Positions 1 to 8,151 of a stretch of 64,000 nucleotides of DNA are shown piece by piece. The position numbers and the translations under genes are program-made. The notes below the pieces were generated by a model that was not told the origin of the DNA, ran no database searches, and worked only from the letters and a program-made list of their open reading frames with translations. Every line of letters starts with the position of its first letter. The stretch's first letter is position 1. The stretch is taken from NCBI GenBank assembly GCA_031399165.1, contig JANNOO010000043.1:138275-202274 (forward strand). Reading direction: 5' to 3'. This DNA is from JAKFWI01 sp031399165. GTDB lineage: Bacteria > Pseudomonadota > Alphaproteobacteria > Caulobacterales > Aquidulcibacteraceae.

Positions 1-426
1 ACCACCGTGCTTGTATCTCCTGCCAGGCACGGTGCCGACACCACGGAATAATCCGGAACCGACCCCTCACTCACTGAGTGAGGTTGAGTTTCTAGCAGTC
101 CTGCATGAGGCCTTTGCCGGCAAGGACACTGATGTAAACTACGTTCGAATTGCGGTTCGCCAAAACGGCAATGAGATCGAGCGGAGAACGACTATCTCGC
201 GCGCATCTGAGGAACAGCGGTCGTCGAGGTGGACAGCGATTAGGCGCGCATAGTTTAAAGGCAGCGCCAGTCGGGGCCGAGGCCGATGCGGGCCAGGCCG
301 CCGCCTGCGAAGAACTCATAAAAGCGTCCGGCCATGCTTGAATCACTTGGCATCGGCGTATGATAGGATGGGATGGGGCAGCCTCAATAGGCGCGGCGGG
401 GAGTCGCGGGTGCAAGGGAGCGGCGT
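1..426. other. Left-edge stretch without a convincing gene
   Basis: I see no gene I would defend here. Short open frames exist on both strands, but they overlap one another and none resembles a family I know. Two symmetric elements are visible: an 8-bp inverted repeat (3-10 with 27-34) and a nearly uninterrupted palindrome of 9-bp arms at 65-83. The right-hand end (about 400-426) carries the upstream region of the lipoprotein gene that starts at 427. The stretch could contain the end of a gene lying outside the window. Confidence 0.4.
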
Positions 427-1263
427 ATGGAGCTCTTAAGACGCAAGTTTGCCGGACGGTTCGGAGCGCTGGCGGCCGCCGCCGCGCTTGCTTCGTGCGG
501 CCCGGATGGCGGTAGCCTCGGCGGGCAGGGGGCTGAGGGGCCCAAACCCTTAGATACCGACAAGGAAATTGCGGCCCTCGGCCCTGCTGCATCTGCCGAG
601 GTGCAAAGCCTTTACGAGGGCGAGTTCGAAGCCGTGGGCGCCGAACCATTCTGGCGGCTCGATCTGCTGAACGAATGGGCCTCGTTCACTCGCCCGGGTC
701 TTCAGGATGTGGGCGGCCTGCCTTCCCGGCGGGACTACCGGGCGCAGGGCGCACGGATCGTGGCAGGACCTTTGGTGATCACTCTACGCGCCGGCGCCTG
801 CCAGCACGAAAGCGGCGAGACATTTCCATACAAGGCTGAAATCGATTTCGAAGGCGTGTCCTATGATGGCTGCGCGCGCCGAGGCGATGGCGCGGACGGC
901 CGCGCCAATTGGGCAAGCCGGCTTGAAGAAATGATTCCGGCGATCGATGCGTGTCTGGCCCGCGCGGAAAACAAGCCGGCGCGCGTCAGTATCGCCTACC
1001 CGCAAGACAACGGGCTAACGAGTGTTCGGCTCATCGACGCCGAGGGTGGGCGCTACGAGTGCAATGTCGCTGCAGCTGGCGGTCAGGTGCAGTATTTCGG
1101 CACGCTTGCGGACCGGAACGTGCTGCAGGGAGAGCGTGATCCGCTATTCACGCGCGCTCCCACTGCGGCGCCAAAGCCCGCAAAAGCTGGTTGCGATCAG
1201 ACGGAGCCTGCGAAGGGGGCGGACGGACGCGACCTAGGCTTGCTGACGCGCTCGACCTGCTAG
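427..1263 (+). CDS. COG3650-like lipoprotein
   Basis: A 278-residue exported protein. The N-terminus has basic residues, an alanine-rich hydrophobic stretch and a lipobox (LASC, Cys24), so it should be a lipid-anchored envelope protein. Residues about 62-80 carry a GEFEAVGAEPFW segment, and about 120-150 a Cys-rich ACQHESGETFPY ... YDGC segment. These resemble the COG3650 domain, whose members usually show a GNEPFW-like motif and a 'C-DGMSD-YPY ... Y-GC' motif. The molecular function of that family is not established. The gene stands alone, with an ExoD-family gene converging from the other side 2 bp downstream. Family assignment is from motif memory and moderately sure. Confidence 0.7.
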   Translation: MELLRRKFAGRFGALAAAAALASCGPDGGSLGGQGAEGPKPLDTDKEIAALGPAASAEVQSLYEGEFEAVGAEPFWRLDLLNEWASFTRPGLQDVGGLPSRRDYRAQGARIVAGPLVITLRAGACQHESGETFPYKAEIDFEGVSYDGCARRGDGADGRANWASRLEEMIPAIDACLARAENKPARVSIAYPQDNGLTSVRLIDAEGGRYECNVAAAGGQVQYFGTLADRNVLQGERDPLFTRAPTAAPKPAKAGCDQTEPAKGADGRDLGLLTRSTC

Positions 1264-1265
1264 TG

Positions 1266-1928
1266 CTAAAACCACGCGCCGCTGAACAGACCAGTCAGAA
1301 TCTGGCCGATTTCATTCAGCACCACGATTCCGACGCGGAACCCCAAATAGGCGATGAACAGCGAAATCGCCGCCATAGGCAGGGTGATGAGCGCCATGCG
1401 CCCGTCACGCTGAGCCAGCGCAAGCCCGGTGGCTGCGACTGTAATGCCAGGGGGCCAATTGCCCGCAGGAATAGGCAGCAACAGCACCAGCGCCATCAAT
1501 AAAGTCTGCAAGCCCAACCATTGCTCCGCCGGCGGGCGGATGAACACTGACCAGCGCGGGCGGATGAATCGTTCGATTTTGCGCAGGGTCGGCAGGCCGG
1601 TGCGAATCGCGTTGTTGAGCGCCTCGCGCGGGACCGTCCAGGCCCGAACCGTGCGCGGCAGCCACAACTGATCGGCGCTCATCAGGAGCTGCACCGAAGG
1701 GGCGATTATCAACAGTCCGAAAATTGTGGAAATTCCCGGCACGTTCGGGATGCACATCGGGAGCGCCAGCAAAAGCAGGACGATCCCGACGGCCCTGCCT
1801 TCAAGACGCTGAAGAATTTCGCCGACGCTCACGCGATCGGAGGGGAACGCGTCTAGCAAGTCAGCCAGCAGTACTGAGGCTGGCGGAGCCTCGCCGGTCA
1901 CTACTAAAGCCTTGGCGGCCGAATCCAT
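1266..1928 (-). CDS. exoD: ExoD-family membrane protein
   Basis: A 220-residue protein matching the ExoD family. The N-terminal cytoplasmic part (about 1-45) contains the SVGEILQRLEGRAVGIVLLLLALP block that opens this family, followed by several hydrophobic helices: about 45-85, a paired helix around 135-165, and a C-terminal one around 180-215. Rhizobial ExoD affects exopolysaccharide production and alkaline tolerance, but the biochemical activity is unknown. The gene is monocistronic and divergent from the lipoprotein gene at 1999, leaving about 70 bp for both promoters. The start at 1928 gives a full-length product. Confidence 0.8.
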   Translation of the reverse strand: MDSAAKALVVTGEAPPASVLLADLLDAFPSDRVSVGEILQRLEGRAVGIVLLLLALPMCIPNVPGISTIFGLLIIAPSVQLLMSADQLWLPRTVRAWTVPREALNNAIRTGLPTLRKIERFIRPRWSVFIRPPAEQWLGLQTLLMALVLLLPIPAGNWPPGITVAATGLALAQRDGRMALITLPMAAISLFIAYLGFRVGIVVLNEIGQILTGLFSGAWF

Positions 1929-1998
1929 GCAACAAGGCCCTACGAACAGGTGGCGGACTGACGCCGCGCGCCGCGCCCCACAAGCGGGAACTTCCCCG

Positions 1999-2502
1999 AT
2001 GCGTCAATCACTTCCCAGCAACACTGGCTCAAAGAAATGGCCCCCATTCGCCGCCGCTCTGGCGCTGTGCGTGGCATCGGGCTGCGGCGAAAACACGGCG
2101 CCCGTCGAGCTTGAGGGTTTGTGGAGCCGTAGTCTGGCGGCCTGCTCAGCTGGCCTTGGTGTTACGTTTCGCAGCGACGCCGTGCGTGCGCGGTTCGGGG
2201 GTGAAACGTTCGTCCTGCTTGCCAATCCGCGTTACGAGGTCCGCTCGCATGTGCGCGGCGTGCGCATTCGGATCGACTATCAATTACCGGCGACGCCGGG
2301 CGGCGTAAACCCGGCGCTCGGGCGCGGCGTTGTCGAACTGGAACGCAGCCGAACTGGCCGCCTAAAGCCGGTTTCGCGATGGTTTACCGACAGCCAGACT
2401 GGCAGCGTACGCGCCGCACTTGGCGACGATCCTTTGGACGACGCGCTCGATCTCGGTTTATGCCCGCGCAGGAGCGAAGCGCCTTCAGAGGTGCAATCTT
2501 AG
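1999..2502 (+). CDS. Hypothetical lipoprotein
   Basis: I do not recognise this 167-residue protein. I chose the ATG at 1999 because it places a standard lipoprotein signal at the N-terminus: basic residues, a hydrophobic run, then VASGC with Cys29 as the lipidated residue. A longer in-frame start at 1912 would overlap the divergent exoD start and put 29 unlikely residues before the signal. The mature part has a few cysteines and a mix of beta-like segments, consistent with a small periplasmic domain. It converges on the zur-like gene 23 bp downstream. Function unknown. Confidence 0.6.
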   Translation: MRQSLPSNTGSKKWPPFAAALALCVASGCGENTAPVELEGLWSRSLAACSAGLGVTFRSDAVRARFGGETFVLLANPRYEVRSHVRGVRIRIDYQLPATPGGVNPALGRGVVELERSRTGRLKPVSRWFTDSQTGSVRAALGDDPLDDALDLGLCPRRSEAPSEVQS

Positions 2503-2525
2503 CGCGCTGCTGGTTGGCCGCATGG

Positions 2526-2990
2526 CTATGCGGCGCGGCAGGCGGTGCAGAGGCCGGCAGCCTCGATCATGGTGCGCTTCAGGTGGAACCCCGCGCGCTG
2601 CGCAGCTTCGGCTATGTCCGCAAGAGCATGGCCCGCGTCGACCTCGACCGAGGCCCCACATTGCTCGCACAGCAGGAAAATCGTCGAGCGCGCGCAGGCG
2701 CCAACATCGCAGGCGACGAACGCGTTTTGGCTCTCAATCCGGTGCGCAAGGCCGAGGCGAACCAGAAAGTCCAGCGCTCTATAGACGGTCGGCGGCTTCG
2801 CGGCGCTGTGGTCGGGCTTCAAATTGTCCAGCAGATCATAGGCTTTAGCAGGGCCTTCGTGATCAAGCAGCAGCTCGAACACGCGCCTGCGCAGCGGGGT
2901 CAGCGTTTCGCCTTCCTGCGCGCATGCAGCTTCTGCGGCCGCGATCTGAGCGGCCCTATCCAAATGAGCCAAGTGGTTCATCACGCTCAT
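2526..2990 (-). CDS. zur: Zur-like Fur-family transcriptional regulator
   Basis: A 154-residue Fur-superfamily repressor. The winged helix covers about 25-85 and includes the TVYRALDFLVRLGLAHRIES recognition-helix and wing block typical of Zur rather than Fur. Two CxxC pairs (CEQC near residue 108 and CTAC near the end) form the structural zinc site. The expected role is repression of zinc-uptake genes when zinc is sufficient. In the loop between the conserved VAC and CEQC, where Zur proteins normally have histidine ligands, this protein has DVGACARST with no histidine, so the sensing site may be altered. It is divergent from the GIY-YIG-like gene and shares its 126-bp control region. The start at 2990 fits the family's usual N-terminal length. 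Confidence 0.8.
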   Translation of the reverse strand: MSVMNHLAHLDRAAQIAAAEAACAQEGETLTPLRRRVFELLLDHEGPAKAYDLLDNLKPDHSAAKPPTVYRALDFLVRLGLAHRIESQNAFVACDVGACARSTIFLLCEQCGASVEVDAGHALADIAEAAQRAGFHLKRTMIEAAGLCTACRAA

Positions 2991-3055
2991 GCTCGCAGGG
3001 TTCGGCTTGCGGGAAAAGCCCGTCGCGTCTCGCTAAAGATAGGGTATCGCAAATG

Positions 3056-3106
3056 GAACTTTACAGGAACAAAACAATATGGCACAAAATGGAACATTCA
3101 GCGAAC
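3056..3106. promoter_or_regulatory. Two tandem LexA-type boxes
   Basis: The sequence shows GAAC-N7-GAAC at 3056-3070 and again at 3092-3106, with 36 bp between equivalent positions. Alphaproteobacterial LexA is known to bind the direct repeat GTTC-N7-GTTC, of which this is the reverse complement. The second box ends next to the Shine-Dalgarno sequence of the gene starting at 3117, so bound repressor would block its expression. One such match would be expected by chance about twice in a window this size, but two within 51 bp in an intergenic region would not. SOS control of the downstream gene is inferred. Confidence 0.65.
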
Positions 3107-3116
3107 GGAGGGCGAG

Positions 3117-3518
3117 ATGGCGGAAGCGATTTTCAAGGGTGTGAGCGGCCGATTGCACCGGTTTGCCGCGTTTTCGCCGGACGCGCCTTTGCCAGCCTCG
3201 CCGGCTGTGTACGCCTTCGCTCGGCGCGGACAGGGCGGATGGACGCCGGTTTTCCTTTCGCGCACCGCCAATCTAGCGCAGCGCATGGCGCGCCATGAAT
3301 TGTGGGATGAGGCGCGCCAGATGGGCGCGACGCATATTCTGATCCATCAGCGCCACGAACGCGACGCCCGCGAAGCAGTAGAGGCAGATCTGCTCGCCGC
3401 TTTGCGGCCGGCGCTCAACGGCCCGCTCGACGCGGCCCGCGCCATGGATCCGCGCAAGGTTGTGCGGCTGAACGCGAGCAGGGGCGGCTTTGGATTTGCC
3501 CGTTTCGCCCGCGCTTAG
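3117..3518 (+). CDS. GIY-YIG-like protein, probably SOS-regulated
   Basis: A 133-residue protein. The start at 3117 is fixed by a strong GGAGGG ribosome-binding site, although the frame stays open far upstream. Residues about 28-105 resemble a GIY-YIG nuclease domain: an AVYAFARR strand in place of GIY, VFLSRT in place of YIG-x-T, the conserved Arg in LAQRM, then a helix ending EADLLAALRPALN with the family's Glu and final Asn. The tyrosine of the YIG half is missing, so nuclease activity is uncertain. Two LexA-type boxes precede the gene, consistent with a DNA-damage role. Its 3' end overlaps the convergent von Willebrand gene by 4 bp. Confidence 0.6.
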   Translation: MAEAIFKGVSGRLHRFAAFSPDAPLPASPAVYAFARRGQGGWTPVFLSRTANLAQRMARHELWDEARQMGATHILIHQRHERDAREAVEADLLAALRPALNGPLDAARAMDPRKVVRLNASRGGFGFARFARA

Positions 3519-5191
3519 CGAAGCGGCGGCGCGCCGGGCCGCTCTAGGTCCGGCGCGGCTTTGGCGGCTTTTGCTGCGCGCACCAACTGAACAAACTCCG
3601 CACGCCAGCCGAATTCATCAGCGCCCCGTGCGCCCTGGGCCAGGGTGAGCACGTTGTCCCAGCCATAGCCTTTGTCGAGATAGGGCTCAGCGCGCAATAG
3701 CTGGCCGTAGGCGGCGACGGACGTCGCGAAGCGGGTTGCTTCCGAGGCGGCCGCTAAATCGTCGCGCGCATCGGCATTGGTGATCGCCCGTTCGATCAAG
3801 ATCGAGTCCTTAGCGCCTGGTGGTTTGTAGCGAATTTTCAGGAAGGCAATTTCGGCGCCGCCTTTCGTCGTGGCTGCGGGTTGATAGCGCAACGGATCGA
3901 TCAGCGTTTTGCCGCCCACCGGCGTCAATTCGTAGATCGCTGTGACGCTGGCGCCAGCGCCGATTTCGCCGGCATCGACCTTGTCATTGTTGAAGTCCTC
4001 GCGGTTCAACATGCGCGTCTCGTAGCCGATCAGCCGATATTCGGCGACGCGCCCGGGATTAAACTCGACCTGAATTTTCACGTCGTCGGCGATCGGCAGG
4101 AGCGCTGACTGCATCTGGTCGTGCAGCACTTTGCGCGCTTCGGCGAGTGTGTCGATATAGGCGGCTGCGCCGTTTCCGGCCTGCGCCAGCTTCTGCATCA
4201 TCAGATCATTGTAATTGCCTTCGCCGAAGCCGAGTTCGGTGAGGTAGATGCCGCTCTCGCGCTTGCGCGAGACGAAATCCTCAAGCCGCTTCGGATCGGC
4301 AATGCCTACGTTGAAATCACCATCAGTGGCCTGAATGACGCGATTTATAGCGGCCTTGTCGAAAGCCCGCTCGGCCATCGTATACGCCAGCGCAATCCCT
4401 TCGCCGCCGGCCGTGGAGCCGCCCGCCGAAAGCCGATCGAGCGCATCAAAGATTTTGGCTTTTTGGTCGCCGGGCGTGGGCTCGAGCACGACGCCCGCCG
4501 AGCCGGCATAGGCGACCAGCGCGACGTGATCCTTCGCCGTGAGGTCGTCAACGAGGATGCGCATCGCCTTCTTGACCAGCGGCAGTTTGTTTTCCTCGTT
4601 CATCGAACCGGACGTATCGATCAGGAGCACCAGGTTGAGCGGCGGGCGTTGGGAGGGGCGCACATCGTATCCCTGCAGGCCGATATGCAGTAGTGTTTTG
4701 CCGCGCCCCCAAGGCGACGGCGCCAGCGCAACGCTCGCTTCAAAGGGCCGCTCGCGCGTTTTCGGCAGCGGATAATCGTAATCGAAATAGTTGATCAGCT
4801 CCTCGATGCGCACGGCGTCTTTCGGCGGCAGCACGCCTTCGTTCAAATACCGGCGCACGTTGGCGTAAGACGCGGTATCGACATCAATCGAGAACGTGGA
4901 GACGGGTTCGGCGGCGACGGATTTAACGGCGTTCGCTTTGACCTCGGGATATTTTTCGCTGTCGATATCGCCGGGTTGGCGTCCCGGCAGCTGCCGCATC
5001 ATCCCGCCAGCCAAGGCTGCGCCGGGCGCCATCTTGGCCAACGCTTGAGGCGGCGGCGGCGGCGGCGCAGGAACGCCCGTCGTAGCGATCGCATCCGCAT
5101 CGGCGACCGGCCTTTCAGGGGGCGATGCGCAACTGACAACCAACAACGCCGCCAAAACAGCCGTGCCGAGAACCGGATAACAAGCGCGCAT
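3515..5191 (-). CDS. von Willebrand factor A domain lipoprotein
   Basis: A 558-residue protein of the YfbK-like group: a von Willebrand domain followed by a DUF3520-like C-terminus. The start at 5191 gives a lipoprotein signal ending VVSC (Cys21), followed by a proline-rich linker with seven successive prolines or near-prolines (about 41-49). Residues about 95-150 contain FSIDVDTASYANVRRYLNEG, the characteristic N-terminal block. The A domain begins near 185 with the metal-binding DTSGSMNEE site (Asp192). An N-terminal extension from 5230 would only bury the signal peptide. Members are thought to be envelope proteins binding metal or proteins; no specific role is known. Transcribed alone. Confidence 0.85.
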   Translation of the reverse strand: MRACYPVLGTAVLAALLVVSCASPPERPVADADAIATTGVPAPPPPPPQALAKMAPGAALAGGMMRQLPGRQPGDIDSEKYPEVKANAVKSVAAEPVSTFSIDVDTASYANVRRYLNEGVLPPKDAVRIEELINYFDYDYPLPKTRERPFEASVALAPSPWGRGKTLLHIGLQGYDVRPSQRPPLNLVLLIDTSGSMNEENKLPLVKKAMRILVDDLTAKDHVALVAYAGSAGVVLEPTPGDQKAKIFDALDRLSAGGSTAGGEGIALAYTMAERAFDKAAINRVIQATDGDFNVGIADPKRLEDFVSRKRESGIYLTELGFGEGNYNDLMMQKLAQAGNGAAAYIDTLAEARKVLHDQMQSALLPIADDVKIQVEFNPGRVAEYRLIGYETRMLNREDFNNDKVDAGEIGAGASVTAIYELTPVGGKTLIDPLRYQPAATTKGGAEIAFLKIRYKPPGAKDSILIERAITNADARDDLAAASEATRFATSVAAYGQLLRAEPYLDKGYGWDNVLTLAQGARGADEFGWRAEFVQLVRAAKAAKAAPDLERPGAPPLR

Positions 5192-5287
5192 GTGAATCAC
5201 CCCACTGAGCCAACATCTGAGCGCGCGCAATCAGGCGCCGCTGCGCCGCAAAAGCGGCGAGAATTCGGCGCGTTCAAAAAACAGCCG

Positions 5288-7180
5288 TCAGATGCGCGTA
5301 TGCGAGGACGCGACCACGGCGCGCAAAACCTCCAGCGGCAGTTCGCCATGCGCCAGAACCATTTCGTGAAAGTCGCGGACATCGAAACGGGCGCCAAGAG
5401 CGGCGCGGGATTCGTCACGCAAGCGCACGATTTCCTGTCTTCCGGCTTCGTCAGCGCAGGCAAGCCCCGGCGCGGCCGCGCAGCGCGCCACTTCATCCTC
5501 AGCCGCCAGCGCGCTGATCCCCGTTGCGCGCATAAGGTAGTCAATCGCTTTTTGACGGTCCCAGCCCATGGCGTGAACGCCGGTGTCGATAACCGCGCGC
5601 GCGGCGTTCAATGTGAGGCTGCGAAGCGCGCCGATTCGCGGATAGGGATCGTTCTCGTACAAGCCCATCTCGTCGGCGAGTTGCTCGGCGTAGCTGCTCC
5701 AGCCAAACCGGAACGCGTAACCAGGCAGTATCCGGCGGAGAAGCGGCGGATTGGCGCGCTGGGCGATCTGCGCCGCCAGATGGCGGCCGGGCAAGGCTTC
5801 GCGGTGCATAAAGGCGGCGAGCGTGAAGCGTGGAATCTGCGCAGCTGCGCCAACATTTACAATCAGCGCCGCCGCTCTTTTGCCGTCGATGGAGCCTGCG
5901 CGGTAGCCGAGTTCGTCGCCAGGGTCAGTGCCGGTAATGTGCAGCGCGCCGTTTGGAGCTTGGCGGACGATACGCGGCAGCAGCGCCGCAATGCGGTTTT
6001 GATAGCGGTGCAGATCTGCGACTAAGCTCTGGCTCGCAGCGCCTGTTTCAGGATACCGGAACCGCGTCTCAGCCGTAAGCACGCCAAGGCGCTGACCAAC
6101 ATCACCCTCGGCCAATCCCTGCGAGCGTTGCATCATGTCGAGCTGGCCCGAAAGCGCAGCTACGCGCCGAATCGCGAGTTGATGCATTTCCGCTGGTTCA
6201 AGCGGCAGAGACGTATAAAGGCGCAGGCATGCACGGTAGTAATCCGTTCCGCCGGGCAAGCGCGCTACGCCCGGCTCGTCAGCAGCGCGCAGACGTAAAT
6301 CGGCGAGCAGTGCAAAGGCGCGGCGGTATGCAGGGAAGATTTCAGCGCCAACAATCGTTTCCGCGTCCGCGAGCAACTTTCTGGCTAATGTTTCGGCGCT
6401 GCCATTTGGCGCCGCATCGCCGATGAGTTTTAATTCACTCAGGCGATCGCGCAGTGAGATTACAAAGACGGTATCAGAAGGCGCGCGCGCCAGCATGGCG
6501 GCGGCGATATCCTGCGCGCGCTGAAGGACAGTGTCCGGCGCGACGATCCCGGCCAAAGAATCGCTGCGCGTGCTTGCCAGCTCACCGTCTATCGCTGCGG
6601 CCACGTTCCTCAGCCGCTGCACATGCATTGACGCTTCGGCAAGATCGCCGCCGGCTAGCGCCTGCTTCAGCACGCCGGGCAACGCAACGAATGCGCTGTG
6701 GCGATGATCCAGGACGAAAGGGGAAAAGCCGGCGATTGGATCGAAGCGGCCAAATTCAAAAGAGGCGCCGCGCCCGATCGCCGCCAAATGAGCGTCAATC
6801 GCATCGTACGTCCATGCCGAAGATGGATCGAGCAGGGCGCGATCGATCGCCCGCCACTGCGCCGCGCGCCGGAGACTTGCGCCTTTCTGCACCTCGATTG
6901 CAGACGGCGTCCGGTCGAACAGGCGCGTTCGCGGCGCGCCAGGCGCGCCGATCGACAAGCCAATCTCTGGCTGGGCTTCGAGCAATTCAGGGGCGAGGCT
7001 TGCTGCCTTGCCCTCAAACAGGCTTGGCGCAGGGGGCGCCTTGGCGTTGCACGCCGCCGCCAAAACTGCCCCGCCGGCGCAGAGGACGCCGCGCCGGCTC
7101 GGCCGGCTCACGGGTAGTCCGTCAAGTTCCCAAGCAGGCAGGGGCGGTCGCGACTCGGCCATGGCGTCTGGGTCTAGCAT
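5288..7180 (-). CDS. DUF885 protein with degenerate metal site
   Basis: A 630-residue protein of the DUF885 (COG4805) family, which adopts a zinc-peptidase-like fold. The start at 7180 was chosen over 7333 because the longer version overlaps the sapC promoter and start. An SRRGVLCAGG twin-arginine-like segment and an AAAC lipobox lie near residues 28-43, so it may be a Tat-exported lipoprotein. C-terminal landmarks are present: ARAVIDTGVHAMGW and FDVRDFHEMVLAHGELPL. However, the usual HExxPGHH motif reads REALPGRH, and the EGWALYAE block reads FGWSSYAE. The metal ligands therefore appear lost, suggesting a non-catalytic or altered protein. A second possible start is at 7162. Confidence 0.75.
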   Translation of the reverse strand: MLDPDAMAESRPPLPAWELDGLPVSRPSRRGVLCAGGAVLAAACNAKAPPAPSLFEGKAASLAPELLEAQPEIGLSIGAPGAPRTRLFDRTPSAIEVQKGASLRRAAQWRAIDRALLDPSSAWTYDAIDAHLAAIGRGASFEFGRFDPIAGFSPFVLDHRHSAFVALPGVLKQALAGGDLAEASMHVQRLRNVAAAIDGELASTRSDSLAGIVAPDTVLQRAQDIAAAMLARAPSDTVFVISLRDRLSELKLIGDAAPNGSAETLARKLLADAETIVGAEIFPAYRRAFALLADLRLRAADEPGVARLPGGTDYYRACLRLYTSLPLEPAEMHQLAIRRVAALSGQLDMMQRSQGLAEGDVGQRLGVLTAETRFRYPETGAASQSLVADLHRYQNRIAALLPRIVRQAPNGALHITGTDPGDELGYRAGSIDGKRAAALIVNVGAAAQIPRFTLAAFMHREALPGRHLAAQIAQRANPPLLRRILPGYAFRFGWSSYAEQLADEMGLYENDPYPRIGALRSLTLNAARAVIDTGVHAMGWDRQKAIDYLMRATGISALAAEDEVARCAAAPGLACADEAGRQEIVRLRDESRAALGARFDVRDFHEMVLAHGELPLEVLRAVVASSHTRI

Positions 7181-7283
7181 GGCCGCATTTGTGCGATAGG
7201 CGCCATAAGGCCGGCGCGCGGAGTTGCGTTCCTCTGCGCTTTCTGGTTTGCACCCTCTGGGGAATTCTAGGAGGCGACGAACA

Positions 7284-8093
7284 ATGAATGCGCAGCCCGC
7301 CGCTGGACAAGCTGAGCTGACCGGCAACGTCATGTTCTATAAGCAGCCCGAGCCGCTTTCCCTCGAAAAGCACCGCTCGTTGGGGGCAAAGCGCGTCGAC
7401 CGCCCATTCGAGTTTCTAGGCGGCAGTCATGTTGTGCCGATCACCGTCAATGAGTTCGGTATGGCCGCAAGCAGCTATCCGGTGATCTTCGCGGGCGCCA
7501 AGAAGACCCCTCTGGCGGTCATGGGCATCCGCGGCGGAGAAAACGTGTTTATCAGCCGCGGCGGCGAAGTTGATCCGGAGATTTATCTCCCCGCGTTCGT
7601 CCGCCGCTACCCGTTCGTGTTTGCTTCGGACGGCGGCAATGAGCGCCTGCTTGTCTGCATCGACCGCGCGGCGGCAATGATCGGCGAAAACCCAGAAGTC
7701 CCGTTCTTCAACGGAGACCAGCCTTCCCAGTACACGCAGGACGCCATCGAATTCTGTAAAGAATTCGAACGCCACCGCGTTGGAACGGAAGCGTTTGTCG
7801 CCGCCATAGACGAGTTGGGCTTGTTCGAGGAAAAGGATGTAACGCTCACCCAGCAGGCTGCGGATAACAAGCAGGAGCAGGTGAAAATCGCCGACTATTT
7901 CGCGATTTCCGAAGAGAAGCTGAACGCCTTGCCGATCGATAAGGTTCAGACGCTCCGGGAGCAAGGGATGATGGGCCCGATCTACGCCCATTTGGTGTCC
8001 TTGCTTACTTGGCCGAAAATCATCAATCGCGGACTAATGATCGCCACTGCGGACGCTCAGTCCCAGGCGCGGGCCAATACGCCGCTGGCTTAG
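7284..8093 (+). CDS. SapC family protein
   Basis: A 269-residue protein of the SapC family, named after an S-layer-associated gene of Campylobacter; the function in alphaproteobacteria is not known. The ATG at 7284 follows an AGGAGG site at a good distance. The family's hallmark blocks are present: HRSLGAKRVDRPFEFL near the N-terminus, then a central EIYLPAFVRRYPFVFA segment, and a C-terminal LREQGMMGPIYAHLVSLLTWPKI-like block. There is no signal peptide or membrane segment. It is followed 58 bp later by the dsbD-like gene but with no obvious coupling. Confidence 0.85.
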   Translation: MNAQPAAGQAELTGNVMFYKQPEPLSLEKHRSLGAKRVDRPFEFLGGSHVVPITVNEFGMAASSYPVIFAGAKKTPLAVMGIRGGENVFISRGGEVDPEIYLPAFVRRYPFVFASDGGNERLLVCIDRAAAMIGENPEVPFFNGDQPSQYTQDAIEFCKEFERHRVGTEAFVAAIDELGLFEEKDVTLTQQAADNKQEQVKIADYFAISEEKLNALPIDKVQTLREQGMMGPIYAHLVSLLTWPKIINRGLMIATADAQSQARANTPLA

Positions 8094-8151
8094 GGTTCAC
8101 GAACGCGCGAAAGCGCTTGGCCATACCTCAAGCGCCCGTTATGCAACGTGC

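Noticed and set aside
11..253. 80-codon frame at the left edge
   Set aside because: No ribosome-binding site or family match, and it overlaps equally weak frames on both strands.
2379..3116. Long open frame reading into the GIY-YIG-like gene
   Set aside because: It runs antisense through zur and its leader; the real start at 3117 has a strong ribosome-binding site and matches the fold.
4976..7287. Large plus-strand open frames across the DUF885 and von Willebrand genes
   Set aside because: They are compositional shadows of the GC-rich minus-strand genes, with Arg/Ala-rich low-complexity translations and no family resemblance.
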